From Phytoseiulus persimilis (lineage: Eukaryota > Arthropoda > Arachnida > Mesostigmata > Phytoseiidae), in NCBI GenBank assembly GCA_037576195.1, contig CM075104.1, positions 15,330,211-15,394,210 on the forward strand: a DNA stretch of 64,000 bases, read 5' to 3'. Under the pieces are notes generated by a model. It searched no databases. It was not told the DNA's origin and worked only from the letters and a program-made list of their open reading frames with translations. Shown here piece after piece: positions 13,461 through 26,065 of this stretch (its first letter is position 1; each line of letters opens with the position of its first letter). A program made the position numbers and the translations under genes.

Positions 13461-16400
13461 GTCTAAGCGATACACGCTATGTGGTATCGACCGACGTTCG
13501 TCAGTGGCCCTGACATTTTAAAACCCCTGAGATCATCATCGCACAGGTGACTTTTGGACCTCTCGGCCAGAAGACGTTCTAATGCCGGCATCTGCTCCGC
13601 GTCCAAACCGGGGTCGGAACCGATGCACTCAATACGATTGCACGGAGCGAGACGGATGCACGGGCCCTGATCGAGACTACCGGAACAACATCAACCTTCG
13701 GCTTTGTTTCTTTTTTATTACAATCGACCGACCGACCGACTGTCTGCCTGACAAAGAGCCACTTGTCCGCGACGAGTGGGACGAGCGACATTCTTCCATC
13801 CCTGACGAATCACCAAGCACGACCTCCCCGTCGCCGAGAGTTCCTGAACATTATCCCGCATCGGTGCGGGCGGTTTGCCGACCACCCGATTGAGAAATCA
13901 AATCGGGCTCAGATTTGTGGCCACTGAGGCTGAGAGTATTCAGCAGCCTGCTGGTAATAAGCTCTCCACTCCGAGGGCTTGCTCTAATTCGGTGCTCGAC
14001 GCTTGCCGACTCAAAACCTCCGGCGGCTCCCCTGGGTCTGAGATCTAAATTATTTCCGCACACATGCTCGCAATGCGGGTGAATGTTTGTTTGAACTGAA
14101 TAAATTTTCCGATGGGACAGCCATCAATTAGAGCGAACGAGAAGCGGTTGCAATGAATCGCCGACGACGACCACCACCACGGGGTCCTTCGAGAATCTCG
14201 CGCGACTAGCTCCACGGGCCGAGGGGAGCTGGGGCCGGACCGCTTTTTATCCCGGAACCCGCCCACGTGCACTCGCCAACCGCACTGAAAGTTTGAGGGC
14301 GAGCCCGGGAGAGAAATCTCGTCTTTACACTGGATAGGCCAGACGAGTGGGAGACCGATACCCGTCGGAGCTAAGCTGGCTTAGACCTCATTCCCGCTCG
14401 TTCCTGAGATTTCAGGGAGCTTTCGCTCGACGGCGCTAACTACTTCGAGCCGAATCGGGAGCGGATCACCGGGCGAAACGGTCGGAGCCGATCCAGAGGG
14501 ACCGAATCTCTCCCGCCCAGCTCGGAACTCACCACCGCTCCGCGGTCGGAACCCTTCCGCGTGGGCCCCGAGACAGGAGGACCCCGGCGTAGTCGACGCT
14601 CGCACCGGTCGAGAATGAAGTCTGCGTCGATGATGGAGGAACATGGATGAACGCAACGCCGCCAAACACGCGTTCGATGTGAGCGATACCCTTTGTCTTC
14701 TGCTCTGCCCAAGGGTCGAGAACAGGCATCAAAGAGGTGCAAGAATCGCGTCTTTCACTGCCAGTGTCAAAATAGCGATCATGATCGATATCGTCTCGCT
14801 CGACGATGACGTCGTTTGCTGTTCAAAGATAGCGTGTACGATCCAAAGGAAGTGAAACCGTTTTCATTCGTCTCACGGACGTTCCCGCGTCCGTCTTTCA
14901 AAGCGCCTACGTCCCACTTGAAGCCGCCCCGCAGTCGACGGGAACGGCTCAGGAGTGCGAGAGCCCTAGTTCAGGGAGAGCTGGATCCCTCGGCGGTTAT
15001 TTGTGCAAACGGGTCGTGGGCCGAGAGTACACAGATCAGAATCGATCAAACTCGACGATTCGACCCTGAATTGGTGCGGTATCGCTGAGAACTTTCCGAA
15101 ATGCTGGGCGATCAAGGTTCTGCTCGATTGGCTATTTCACAACATATTTTTCGTATGCATGCTCTCTCTCTCCAGATCCAAGGTCGACTTTAATACTGGA
15201 AGTCACGAGGGCCGAGCTGCTCTGTTCCCGGAGTGCTCGTTTCGGTCGCCAGGAAGCACGTGATATTATCCGCCCCGTCGAGGCCTCAGCCCAACAGGCT
15301 TAACACTTCAATCAAAATTTTGGTAGAAAAGCAAATATTACACGAGCGCTAAACAAATGCACGAGCCTGCCACGAGCTGTCTCCTGTGGTGGTGCGGTTC
15401 GCGCACGGCTTTTCAGCTTGGGAAAGTTCGTTGAGTAGTTGGATGTCTCCTCGGATTCGTCGATCCGTCCACATTTTCGAGAGTGGCTGGCGTTGGAGCT
15501 CGGAGCGTGTAAAGGGTTAATTTCGTTAGTTATATGCATCCACGTGGTTCAGGAAGCGGCCGACTCCGTCCCTGGAACGGTACGTGCTGCCTCTGGAGGC
15601 ACGTCCAAGAGTGCGAAATTTCAGTGCGCATCGGTCGTGTCTAAAAATTCCCGTCCACAAACTTCTGAGCTGCGTTCGGGTCGAACTGTTTCAAGCTGAT
15701 CGGGATGTCCAAGTGCCCATAAAAACTATTGGATCCCAAAAAAGTGGATTGCAGAGCTATTCCACGGCTGTTTGGGTCCTTTTTAGACGCGTTCGGGGGA
15801 CGTCATTTCGCAGCTTCCGCGCGTCTGGGAAGCCTGGAGATTACGCATCAGATCGAAACGCGGCGGATGGTTCTCGCACCGGATCGACACCGTCGCTTCG
15901 GGAGCGATCGCACTTCGTCACCGCCGCGAAACGGGGACTTTTGTCGGTTGGCCCCCATCGTCGCGGAAGTAAGGTGTATGCTCGTCGGAAATACGCGATT
16001 GCACGTAGGCGTCGAGTAAAACTGCCGATACGAATGAGAGTTTGCAGCGTCCCCGTCACGAAAACACGGAGGGTCGAGCCCGGCCGCGACTGTGTTGCGA
16101 GCCTACGGGCTCAAACAATGGCAAAGTTCGTTGCTTCATCCAAACAGAAGCGGATTACACTTCGCGTGACTGGATTGAACCACGCGGCTGCCGTTACTTT
16201 TCATCTGGCTTGGCGCAACGCTCGACGAGTGTCTCGGCGTCTCCTCCCTCCTGCTTCGCGTTGTCTTCTTCATCTCCTCTAGGAGAAGCCACAGCGATCT
16301 GCGCTATATTGAGACCAATGTTCTCGGTGACGGGCACAGTTGATTCCATCTAGTAAGACCATGCCCGAGCGACGGTTTGCGCGTGCGCATGCCACATGAA

Positions 16401-18789
16401 AACTCCGCCATTCGCTACTTAATCTCAGGCCGAACAAAGTCGCACATGCTGCATGATATTAACCAAGGAAACCTTAATATTGGCTTCCTCCACCGTCGCC
16501 TCGAGACTTTTGCGGTGACTTATGACCTTCGTTCCCTGCTCGCGTGCTCGCTGGTCAGAAAGTCTGCCCGTTCGTCTCTATATTGCCGTGGAGGACGATT
16601 GTGCTGGCTAGTGTTCATGATCCGGAGTCACAAAAAGAGGGAACTTTCAGAGCTCATAGCCGTGGTTCGCTCTAACGTCGGAACGCCCGATCCTCTCGTC
16701 AGAGTCATACACTTCATTTGGAGGAGTGGCAAAGTTGTCGTTGGGAATGCGAGGTCAAGTGGAAATTAGCTTGGAAACACACTTGTAGTTTCCGCAGCCG
16801 ATCGATTCTGTCAAAATGTAAGATATCGCGATCTGGAGCGATCTTCGTCATGAGGCACATTCGACCAGAATTCACTCCTCCGCGACCGTTGAGGGTGATT
16901 GTTCGGGGTCGCAACGAATATGGTTTCGGCTTGCACTCCCCCTCCCCCACCTCACCAAACTCTGCAAGGGAACAGGCGTGGACTCATGCAGGGTAACTTC
17001 CGCTTGAAGGCCTGAAGATCAAGTCTGGCACGAGCGTGGAGGTTCGGGGAACACGAGCGGAAGCTACGCCCCCCTTCTTGGAGTGTTCTCTTGCTAGTTC
17101 GGGCTCTCGCGAACCCATGAAACTCGCACCTTGTTTGCTAGCACTGTGCTCGCCAGACGATGGTAGGATGGAGTACCGACAAGGAGGAACGTACGCGGGT
17201 AGATGGAGCGGCGAGCGCTAATTGTTCAGGGATTCGGGGAGAAGGAGCCAGAGCAGAGAGGCAGCTCTGGTGCAACTCTCATCCGAAAAGAACAAGAAGC
17301 GATCCCCCCACCGCATGAGTGTTCCACGTAGTTCGTCTGCATCGCGTGAGTTACCACGATTAGGCCCCAATGTTCTGCTGATTTCACCAGGAGCACGGTT
17401 CAACAGAATTCCGGCCGAGTTCGACGTTTCGAAAGTCTTTTTCTTCGTTCCGTGAAGTCCCGCCCCGCCCGTCGGCGTTGCCCTCCTCATTATTCTTCGC
17501 TCTTCGGTTCTTAGCCACTTGTTCGTCTATGGGAGCGCGTGGCTCGTTATTCACGCTCTCGGCCTTTCCTCCCGAGCTTAGGCATATCTTGAAACCGGCC
17601 TTCCTCACATGTCGGCGAAATTCAGCTCTGAAATCCAGGGAATCGACTGGACGCACGGGGCCGCCTCCCTGAGAAAGTGAACTAGCCCGTTGGGGGAGTC
17701 GGGAACGGCGCCCCGACTCGGGAATCGGAAATTCGGAGATTTGTTGCCGCTGAGGTTGCGACCGCGGCTGGCCGAGTTTCTCCGTAACTGACCGGCGTTT
17801 CCCAACGCAAGGTGCGAAATCGCATAACTTTGTGCAAATTCCAGATCATCGCAATGACTCATAGTAGAGTGCGTGTGCATGGACCGGCTCACTGGGCGAC
17901 TGAGTGAACGGAGAAAAGTAGCAGCAGCAAGCCGGCAAGCAGGCAAACCACGTCGTTGAGCGCTGTTTGCCTTGTTATAATACGCTCGAGCCTTCTGAAT
18001 AATTAAGCAGCAAGTTCTCTCTACATCGTCATATTTTACGCGGGGTTACTCGGCACGCTTATTACTTGCGTCAGGGTATGTTGCCTTTGAGCGGGTCACT
18101 CAAATGTGATTATCGCGCTAGCCGAGGAATATTCATCGTTGCGCAGCTGCCAGCGAACTCCGCGCGACCTGCGACTCCACCGTCTGGGATTTTCGCATTC
18201 GTAACTTCTCGTCGCCAGGTGTATCTTTGTGTTGATGGCTCAGCGGCAGCGGTGGACTCGCGATGCTTTCTTCTCCGCGGAGGGGTACTTCCGTGCTCCG
18301 CACGCCTTCCCGTCGCAACGGGAGTCTCGACGGCGGGTTCGGTGGGCCACAATTACTCGGCCGAAGGGGACGTCATCGATGCGACGACGACGACGACCGC
18401 CGCGGAGGCATTGGCCAATACGGCGGATATCCCACGCTTGGTCGGTTCGATACACAGGTCCGTACACCGGGAGTAGTAGATACACCTTTTCCAACGCCGA
18501 GCAACGGCTCCATTATTCGGCGGCATAACCAGTGTCGAAAGTGGGCTGGTAATTATCCTCAATAGCCACGAAGCATCGGGCGCCCCGGTGCATTTCGAGC
18601 GGCTTGCGTCGAAATTCCTTCCCACGGTCTCTCCCGCAGCAAACGATTTGCGGAACTCGCTCTCGTAAATATCTGAAGCGACCCGATATCAATGCCATAA
18701 ATGAATTGTGCTCTAGGACGAACTTCGATGTGGAAGGTGATCAATACCTCAGTTCGATACCCGGCTGCAATAAAACACTCAGAACTCAC
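13461..18789. other. No recognised gene; downstream of the calcium-sensor exon
   Basis: This would be intron or further downstream sequence of the minus-strand NCS-1-like gene whose first coding exon is at 18790-18853. I looked on the minus strand for its EF-hand exons (the Trp-x-Lys-Gly-Phe and Asp-x-Asn-x-Asp-Gly signatures) and found none. GC-rich open frames near 14.4-14.7, 15.6-16.3 and 18.1-18.6 kb have no family signature. Confidence 0.4.
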
Positions 18790-18853
18790 AGTAGGTGTCA
18801 TTGACGAGCTCCTTGATGACCTCTTTCTTGAGTTTCGAGTTCTTCTTCCCCAT
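18790..18853 (-). CDS. NCS1: First coding exon of NCS-1/frequenin-like calcium sensor
   Basis: On the minus strand an ATG opens a 64-base exon of 21 codons plus one base, beginning MGKKNSKLKK and ending Asn-Asp-Thr-Tyr, followed directly by a consensus GTGAGT donor. This matches the amino terminus of neuronal calcium sensor 1 (frequenin), which starts MGK-NSKLK, carries the N-myristoylation signal Met-Gly-x-x-x-Ser, and has an Asp-Thr-Tyr-Phe stretch just before the first EF-hand. In that family the first coding exon also ends within the Phe codon, which fits the one leftover T here. Family members are about 190 residues, bind calcium through EF-hands, sit on membranes through myristate, and regulate synaptic transmission and phosphatidylinositol 4-kinase. 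No EF-hand exon is visible toward lower coordinates, so the intron must be more than 18 kb or the exon is orphaned. Neurocalcin and hippocalcin start similarly but match the exon end less well. Confidence 0.72.
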
Positions 18854-20235
18854 CTTGCCTCGGCACCAGCCGCACCAAACACGGACGAACTTAGCCAAGT
18901 TTGCACCCGCCGTGCTTGCAGAGCTCCGAGAACCAGAATGCGTGTGCGACTGCCGGGATTTCCCCGAGTTTGTTCTAGGCTGCTCGATCGATGCTTGTTC
19001 CTCAGATCACAAACGATAGTACGAGTCTGGAGTACTTCCGATGGTGCTGCCGGCGCTCAGATCCGGAGTTGAGCTCTGAGCTGGGCGCGCGCGAACTCTT
19101 CGAGGGCCGCTCGCTTGGAGAAGTTCCTCAGTGTCTTATAGACCCGTTGGATAGGGGGCGCTCGGGACCACGTGTTGGGCGAGGGCTTCATTCGAAGGAG
19201 GAGAGCGAACGCCTACAACAAACAGGTGGATGAGAACTTTCCGCGGTGAACGTCGTTCCGATCTCGGGTTCTCCTCGACATGAGCTGTTTCTCGTTTCTG
19301 TCGCGTCGCGCCGTCGGGCCGAAGGAAATGTTTGCTCATATCAAGAGTTCGGCTGGCAAAATCTGAGCATGTGCACGATCAACTGGATTCGGAAGCATCT
19401 CTGCTCCCTTGGAGAGATTTCTCGATGAGAGCGTTCTTGAACGGGCCGACGTTCCAGGCGAATTTTTGCCGCGGGACGCTCCGTTATTGGGAACCCATAT
19501 CGAGAGCGGCAGAATCACCATTGATGAACTCGATCGAATCCCGGAGAATCGGAACGACCAACTGTTTTCCGAGGCCAACAATCCAGAATATTTGGAGCGG
19601 GATATCCTCGGGAGGTTTGGCGGGACGGAAATTCGGCCGGAGAATTCATCCTCTTTGAGAATGAGGAAATATTGGCGCTCGTTTTCCCGAATGTCGCTCT
19701 GGCAGGATGATGTACGGCGAGCAGAAAGAGCCGAGAGTAGAAATCATGGAGAACGAAGGCAAAAGGAGCGATAGTGGAGGGACGTCGACCGGAAACAGTG
19801 ATTCACTCTCGGCGCGACGTGAGAAGCGAAGAGGACGATCGAGATTCTCAATCGCTGAACGTTTCGCCGAGCCCGGTCCCTGTTGCTTGTCACAGACGAC
19901 GAACGGGCTCCTCGCAAGCGGGCGCGCGAGCTACGGGAGCTGCTCACGGAGGCGACGCGGGGAGCAGAAATATGGGTCACGAGAGCGATATTGATAGAGC
20001 AATGTTCCGAAGAACAGGGAATGGCACGGCTCGTTCGAGAGGAGGGCCGACGAGGTATATGATGGAGGAACTCTTCTAAGAGACTGTTATTCTGCACTCT
20101 AAACCTCTTCCGGAGGCCTTACGCGCGAGGTTTGAGCTCTCAGATGAATGTCACGATGCGTCTAAATCCTGTCTGGACTGTTCGATACATGCGATGATCA
20201 TCTCCCGGATCAGCGTCCTCATCATGCGATATGCG
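18854..20235. other. Upstream of the calcium-sensor start; two coding-like frames
   Basis: The part next to 18853 should hold the 5' untranslated region and promoter of the minus-strand calcium-sensor gene. Further up, plus-strand frames at 19409-19774 and 19774-20079 (also 19707-19994) encode highly charged, Glu/Arg-rich products. The first contains many Asp/Glu-Arg pairs and Asn-Asn-Pro, and reads like real protein. I find no start with a good context and no family motif. They could be exons of an unknown plus-strand gene. Confidence 0.3.
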
Positions 20236-20948
20236 CTGATGATTAAAGCTCCCATCTGACCGGACATGTCCTTTTCCGTCCTTTTGTCCGGTTTTCTTGA
20301 GCAACCGAGGAAATGTCCGGTTTTCAGGCTCATAGATCGAGTGGCCAACCTTGACTTTGAATGAATTTCCCCATCGAAAAAATCGATGGGTTTCGGGCAA
20401 CAGAGCGCGAAATGATTCCGGGATTGTAAGGGGATGAGTGAAGAGCGGTTTTCCAGCAGCCGGAATATCGATCCTCGCTCTTTATCTGCGGAGCAATGGA
20501 GGTAATGCCCTCTGGCGGCCTCGTCGATATGAAACCCCCTGAGCCAGTGATTACACGCTGGGGTACATTTCTGAGCTACGCATTCCACCCTCATGAAAAT
20601 TTTGAGGAAATCAAATTGTTCGTCTCGAAGATCCTTGCAGTTCTTTTCCATTTACAAGAACCTTTTTTCGGACAGGAGACATAGCTTGTCACGATCGAAC
20701 ACAAATAGGCCCTTATCGATACAGTTTATGCGGACCTACTTTTCGACGAATAAAAAGCCTGTGACGGTACCCAAGCTAGTCCGATGAAAGGGGTCCTCAT
20801 TCAATACTCTCAAATGCTCAATTTAGCTAGAGAAAGTCCGGAATTTGCATGTCCGCCTCCTTGACCGGTTTCAGGCAGAATGTCCGCCGGACAAATGTCC
20901 GCTTTTCGCAAAAAAAATGTCCGGTCATATAGGAGCTCTACTGATGAT
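20236..20948. mobile_element. Short hAT-type DNA transposon with 8-bp target duplication
   Basis: The element proper is 20244-20940 (697 bp). Its left end begins TAAAGCTCCCATCTGACCGG and its right end, read inward on the other strand, begins TAGAGCTCCTATATGACCGG; the first 23 bases match at 20 positions and similarity continues inward with repeated TGTCCGG motifs. It is flanked on both sides by the identical 8-mer CTGATGAT (20236-20243 and 20941-20948). Eight-base target duplications with subterminal repeats of this kind are the hallmark of the hAT superfamily. The interior keeps only a scrap of transposase (20496-20684), so the copy is an internally deleted, non-autonomous derivative. The intact duplication suggests a fairly recent insertion. 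Confidence 0.88.
20496..20684 (+). pseudogene. hAT transposase fragment
   Basis: A 62-codon open frame with the stretch Pro-x-Pro-Val-Ile-Thr-Arg-Trp-Gly-Thr-Phe followed by an aromatic/His segment and Glu-Asn-Phe-Glu-Glu-Ile-Lys. The Thr-Arg-Trp-Gly-Thr-Trp/Phe then Glu-Asn-Phe/Leu-Glu pattern is typical of the RNase H-like domain of hAT transposases (the hAT-like/DUF659 group). Neither the BED zinc finger nor the carboxy-terminal dimerisation region is present, so it cannot be active. It lies wholly inside the 697-bp element. Confidence 0.7.
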
Positions 20949-23900
20949 ACTTCGAGTATGGACCTCAATTAGCGTGATTCTCCGCGGGTTGTCCTCGATT
21001 CGGGGACCGGATCGCTGTCGCAGAATCGGGTGTTTTCGGCGACGAAGCCGACTCACTCTTTTCGTCGAAACGGTTCGTGATCACCAGAAAAATGAAGTCC
21101 TGGGATCATAAATCGTAACCCGATGACGATGCCTCTCTGGCCGAGAGCTGCCGAGAGATTGGCAGCAGCTCAAGGGAGACGGCAGCACAAGTGTTTTTCC
21201 AGGCAGGGACCAAATATACAATCTTCTCTCTCAATAAGAGCTGATCTCGTTCTTGTGTGTCTAAGCTCAGTATCGTCGGTAAATTCGTTCTGTGTCTTGA
21301 GTGCCCTGCGCTCACAAACCTCGCACTCAGGTTGAGCAGTCGGTCGAAAACGGTCGAATCGTTGAATTCTTCCGGCGCTCCGACGGATACACGTCCCATT
21401 CTGGAACGGGGAAACGCTCTGACCTGGACTGCTACAGCAATTTCGCTCAACCTAGCACGAGGAGGCCGCATACACGGTTGACGTTTTTATTCGACATTTT
21501 GACGGGATTTCCTCAGATTTATTCCCCTCAGAACTCGTCGCCGTGTGAGGAGGAAGCCGGAAGAGAGTTCTGTGGTTGACAGCAGACTCACGTGAAACTA
21601 CTTTTTAATAAGAACAGGAGAAAATCCGGGTCGCGCTGAGACTCACCGCGGCCAGGTTGCAGGAGAGAAGAGGGTCTTGGAAATGGATCCCGATAGAGAA
21701 ATAAGAAAATGTTCCATGCTGAAAACGTCTGAATCAGTTATCAGAGTTCAAATCGCAGGACTCCGCGGAGCTCGACGAGGTGAGCTAACGCAGGCGTGTT
21801 GCGCCAACACAAATATCCCGGTTCGCTTGCCATCCTGAGCCGCATACTGTGGGACGGCGGATTGTCTGGAAAAGAGTAGGCGGCCGAGCGAGCCATGGAG
21901 AGGATTGTTCTTCGTTCCAGGAAACATGGGACTCGAAGTCCGGTCTCGATCGAATTTCACGCATCGGCCAACGCGAAAACTTACAGCGACTCCGAGCGTT
22001 ACTAATCTCTCGCGGCCTCGACCGCCATTCTATTTGTCCACCGGCCCTCCCGTCCGTGCGTCCGTCAAACTGAGGCGGACTGCGTAAGAACGTGTCACTT
22101 CTTAGATTCAAGCCGTGCTCCCAAAAAATGCAAAGCTGCGCAAGGAAAGAACCGAGGAGATTCGATGTTCAGCTTCTAGGAGTCGCAGCGAGGCAATCAA
22201 GTCACGAAGAGTTTTCGAGCTGAGCTCATCTCGATGATCTTTTAGAGCTGAGCGCTTTCCTGATTCAAAAAACTCCGCCAGTGGACACACACATTACGGA
22301 TTCTTGATGCCGACCGGAATCCACCGAGGGAATCTCGCGTCCGTCAGCTTGAGTGATGAATGTTCTGAAGCGATCTCGATGCTCCTCCAGGAAGTCTTTT
22401 GAAGTCTTTGACCCGCGCTCGCCCCCCGTAACGCTCTATACTAACGTTGGACGAGCAGTGTGTTCGATGTGATGGGGAGGATCTCGGTATTCTCATTTCT
22501 CGAACGAGTCTCCCAATTTTCCCTCACAGAACCGCGAAACCAGTGAGCGATCCAATATTTTCTTTCTTCCTCCTCGCTGCCTCTTTCCGGTGAACTTTTC
22601 CCCACCCTGGAGCACGAGCGCTCGAGGAAACTGTCTACTAATCGCTCCTCCTCCCCGTCAATGACTCACTGAATATCTATCAACAGTGCTGCGTAGACTC
22701 CGGAGGGCTTGCGGGCTCTAACCCCAGGGGGTGAGGGACCGACAGCCTCCCCTACTTCCCGGAGCAAACCGTCCGACCCGAATGGAATGACAAAGGTTTC
22801 CCTGGCTGATCAAGTGAGACCCGATTTCGTGGTCCACCGACGCAACGACAAGCCGTTGGGCGTCAGCGCGCTCTGACAGCTTCGATCGCGCAACATTCCG
22901 GACAGCTGGAAACTCTCGTTGCGCTTAAGTGCGCATAATCGATTCGGTTATCATTTTGGTCACATCTGCGTTGAATTGGGGACCAAATCGAATATGATAA
23001 AGCGCTCCTGCCACGAGATTTACGAGATGACGAACCGGCCATGAATCGGTGAAAAAAAGAAACCGAGGCCATTCGTCATCTAGCAGAGCGGAGGTCTTTC
23101 GACGTCCAATTTAATCAGGAGTGCATCGAGCGCGGGACGTCCTTCGGGCTCATCGGACACCACAGTGACTTGAACTTTCGGCGCTTCGCTCGGATCGAGA
23201 CGCTGCGGCATCACTCAGAGAAGTGAAAGAGTTTTCTCTAAAACCACGAATCCAGTCCTTTGCCAATTTCAGCGGAGTTCTTTGCTCCTGAATCATCCGG
23301 GATGTCTGCTATCCCATCCTCATTCATGGTCTTCCATCCCACGTGCGGAGCCTCAAGCGACATCGAGTCGGTTCGGCATCAACGGAATGAATTATTCGTT
23401 GAGTCCGCGGAATCATGAACTCCTAGAGCAGCCTTTTCATCCCCCACGTCGGGACTCTGGTCTCTCGAACACGGTCTGCACCTCTTGGTAGTGAGGGAGC
23501 CCAGGAGCACAGCAGTCGAACATACTCTTTGAACAGGGAACCTGTTCGAACAAATGCAGATCGATCAGCTCGCGGGCTGCCTGTCTGGACTTCGGAATCG
23601 AATCTCTCGGGCGCAGGAGGAAGAGGCAGGAGCTCATTCTGACGGACGGGTTTATGCGCAGCCTCTCTCCCCCCTTCCGAAGCTGCCCGTCCTTCTCCAT
23701 CCATAGTTTCTTTCTTCAATCAGATTCCCGCAACGAATAGCTTCGTCGTTTACCAGAACCCCCCGAAGCTGGTAGCGTAGCCGGCCTTCTTTTCACGAGG
23801 GTTGCGGCTGGTGGAAGGAGGGGGAGTGGATTCTCCGCGGGACGCTGAAGTCCCTCCACCGCGAGGCTTGACTTGGAAAATACAAGAACTTTCTTGGAAC

Positions 23901-25764
23901 ACAGGACGAGCTCTCTGAAGCCCTGTTCAATCGGCACCCAATGTCCGAAACACTCGTTTGCAAACTGGATTTGGTTGGAATTCAGCCGTGCTTGGAGTCG
24001 GAAGTTCATTTTCTTTCCCGCGAAACAACATGACTTCTCTGTTTGTGCAATGAGCTGTGAACCGCGGTCTTAACGTCGATCCCAAGAGTGCGAATACCGA
24101 AACAGGATGAGACACAAGATTTGGAAGGAAAAAAAACTATGAGAAGAACCGACGAAAGACCATTTCACAAATTCTGAGATTCTTGGCCGCATAGGACGGC
24201 TCATCTCTCCATCGCACATATGACCGCAGACATCGAACAAAGGATTGGGAAGACATCTACAAGGCATATCCTCCATCCTCAACGCAGACAAGCGGGATTT
24301 TGGATAACACTCATTCCCGTTATGGAAGACCTCAAGGTAGAGAAACTTGGATAGCGTTAGGATCTGAATCGCAGACACTCAGGTTGTGCGTCGGATCAAA
24401 GCCACCAGTTGGATTCACAAGCTTGAGCAGCAAACATAGCTGCTCGGCGGGAGAAACGAGACATTCGAATTCAAAAAATTATGCGCCAGATTTTGAGCAA
24501 GAAATGAACCGTCCCCGCACGGAGCCGAAGTCCGAGAGATTACTGCTCTATCTCTCAAGATGATGGCTGTGAACTTGTAAATCTGATGCTCTTGGGAACA
24601 ACAGAAGAATTCACAGAAAGAAACCAACTCACCGGATTTCAAAATTTCATGAGACTAGCCTCATGGAATTCCAAACTCGAGAGGCTTTAGTTCGTAAAGC
24701 CTCATGCTGGCCACGCTACTGTTCGCAGCACATGGAGAGGCCGTTCTAGCGAACGTCGCGGACCGCTCCCCGCTCCTCTGACTGTCATGGATGAAGCCAA
24801 AGACGATGCAGATCGATTCAATCAATCACCGATTCCGAATCAACTTTCCCCTTATAGCCAACCTGTGTCTCAATTCGACGGGCCCTCTCCCGCTTTGCAT
24901 CCACGAATTCATCAAATCACTCGGGGCGCCTCCTCCCTTTTCCACTGGTCGATAGTCTTCCTCGGCTGAGACGGAAGGTGAACGTTCCGCTTTTCGGATG
25001 TCTATTTTTGGCGGAAACTGTCACTCCGTCAGGCTTTACACTCGGGGGAAAGAACGACTCCTAGACAGGAAGCTGTAAGCCAACGAGACTTTTTCCTTGA
25101 GATGTGAGCGACGCAAAAAACAGGTCCAGCTCATGAAATCCCAGCGCGGTCCCCCGAATTAATCCACCTGGACCCAACAGGTAATGAGGAAAAATCCAGA
25201 CCGCCTGCTCGTCCGTTACCTGACTACGGCACGATACAGACCAGTCGAGGACGATATAACGGAGGGAGGGGGTCTAGGCCCGTGTCTGGAGAAAACCTGA
25301 CGCCTCACAGATTCTTCCGCAGAGGAGGAACAAGAACCGCGAATGTTTCCGTGTAGCAAAAATATCGAGGCAAACAGGAGAGTGAGGAGGTCCACGATAA
25401 CATAAATCGGCGAGTGTCCACTTGGCTTGAAGTCACGCTTTGGTGGCGTGCCAAGAATCTCTGGGTCAACTTCGCGGAGTCGTCCTCATTCGCGATAAAC
25501 AGAGTGTACGCTGCGTCAGTTTATGCTCTTCCGGAAACTCAGCAAGCGTGTCTCTGTTGACTGCATAAAAAATGACGAGCATCGTTGACAATGCCGCCTC
25601 GCCGGGGGATAAGCTTTCTACAGGTGGTTGTTTGTGATGGCAAGCCATGAACCCGTATCGCATCCCGGCGTGTCTTCCGTCATATCCGTCGGTCGCGATA
25701 GGGTCGTGAACACACGTTCAGCGTGCAGCGTTGAACGCCAAGGAGAACGTGGAGCCAAATGCCC
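20949..25764. other. No recognised gene
   Basis: No open frame shows a family signature. Two minus-strand GTGAGT donors near 21588 and 21650 could end short exons, but the upstream frames are too short to judge. Frames at 23.4-24.4 kb on both strands look like chance. Confidence 0.4.
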
Positions 25765-25980
25765 TCAAGAACCCCACCTCATGTGCCTTTCTGGCGGCAC
25801 CCCTCCGAGAATACCCGCGAATCTCACGGGAACTCGGCGTCGTGAGTCTGGCGTGAGACAAGCGGCGCGAATCCGCTGACGGAATTCGGAGGGGTTCACG
25901 TGTTCGACGGGTACTGGTTCGTTCGGAACCAACTTCGCTCCTAACGGCATGATCAACTTTCCGATACGAGCAGCTTTCAT
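25765..25980 (-). CDS. Small ORF, unrecognised (71 codons)
   Basis: An ATG opens a continuous 71-codon frame beginning MKAARIGKLIMPLGAKL and ending at TGA. Composition is protein-like (balanced charge, few Ser/Arg runs). A possible donor AG|GTGGGG lies near its end, so it may be a first exon rather than a whole gene. It sits just downstream of, and on the same strand as, the spliced candidate at 26066-26571. I recognise no domain. It may be chance. Confidence 0.3.
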   Translation of the reverse strand: MKAARIGKLIMPLGAKLVPNEPVPVEHVNPSEFRQRIRAACLTPDSRRRVPVRFAGILGGVPPERHMRWGS

Positions 25981-26065
25981 TCTGTGCCCGTGTCATGGCA
26001 GGGGGGTGTTGCTCCTTCCAGATCCCTGGCGAACGGAAGCTCAGTGCTCGCGACAAGCGAAGAGC

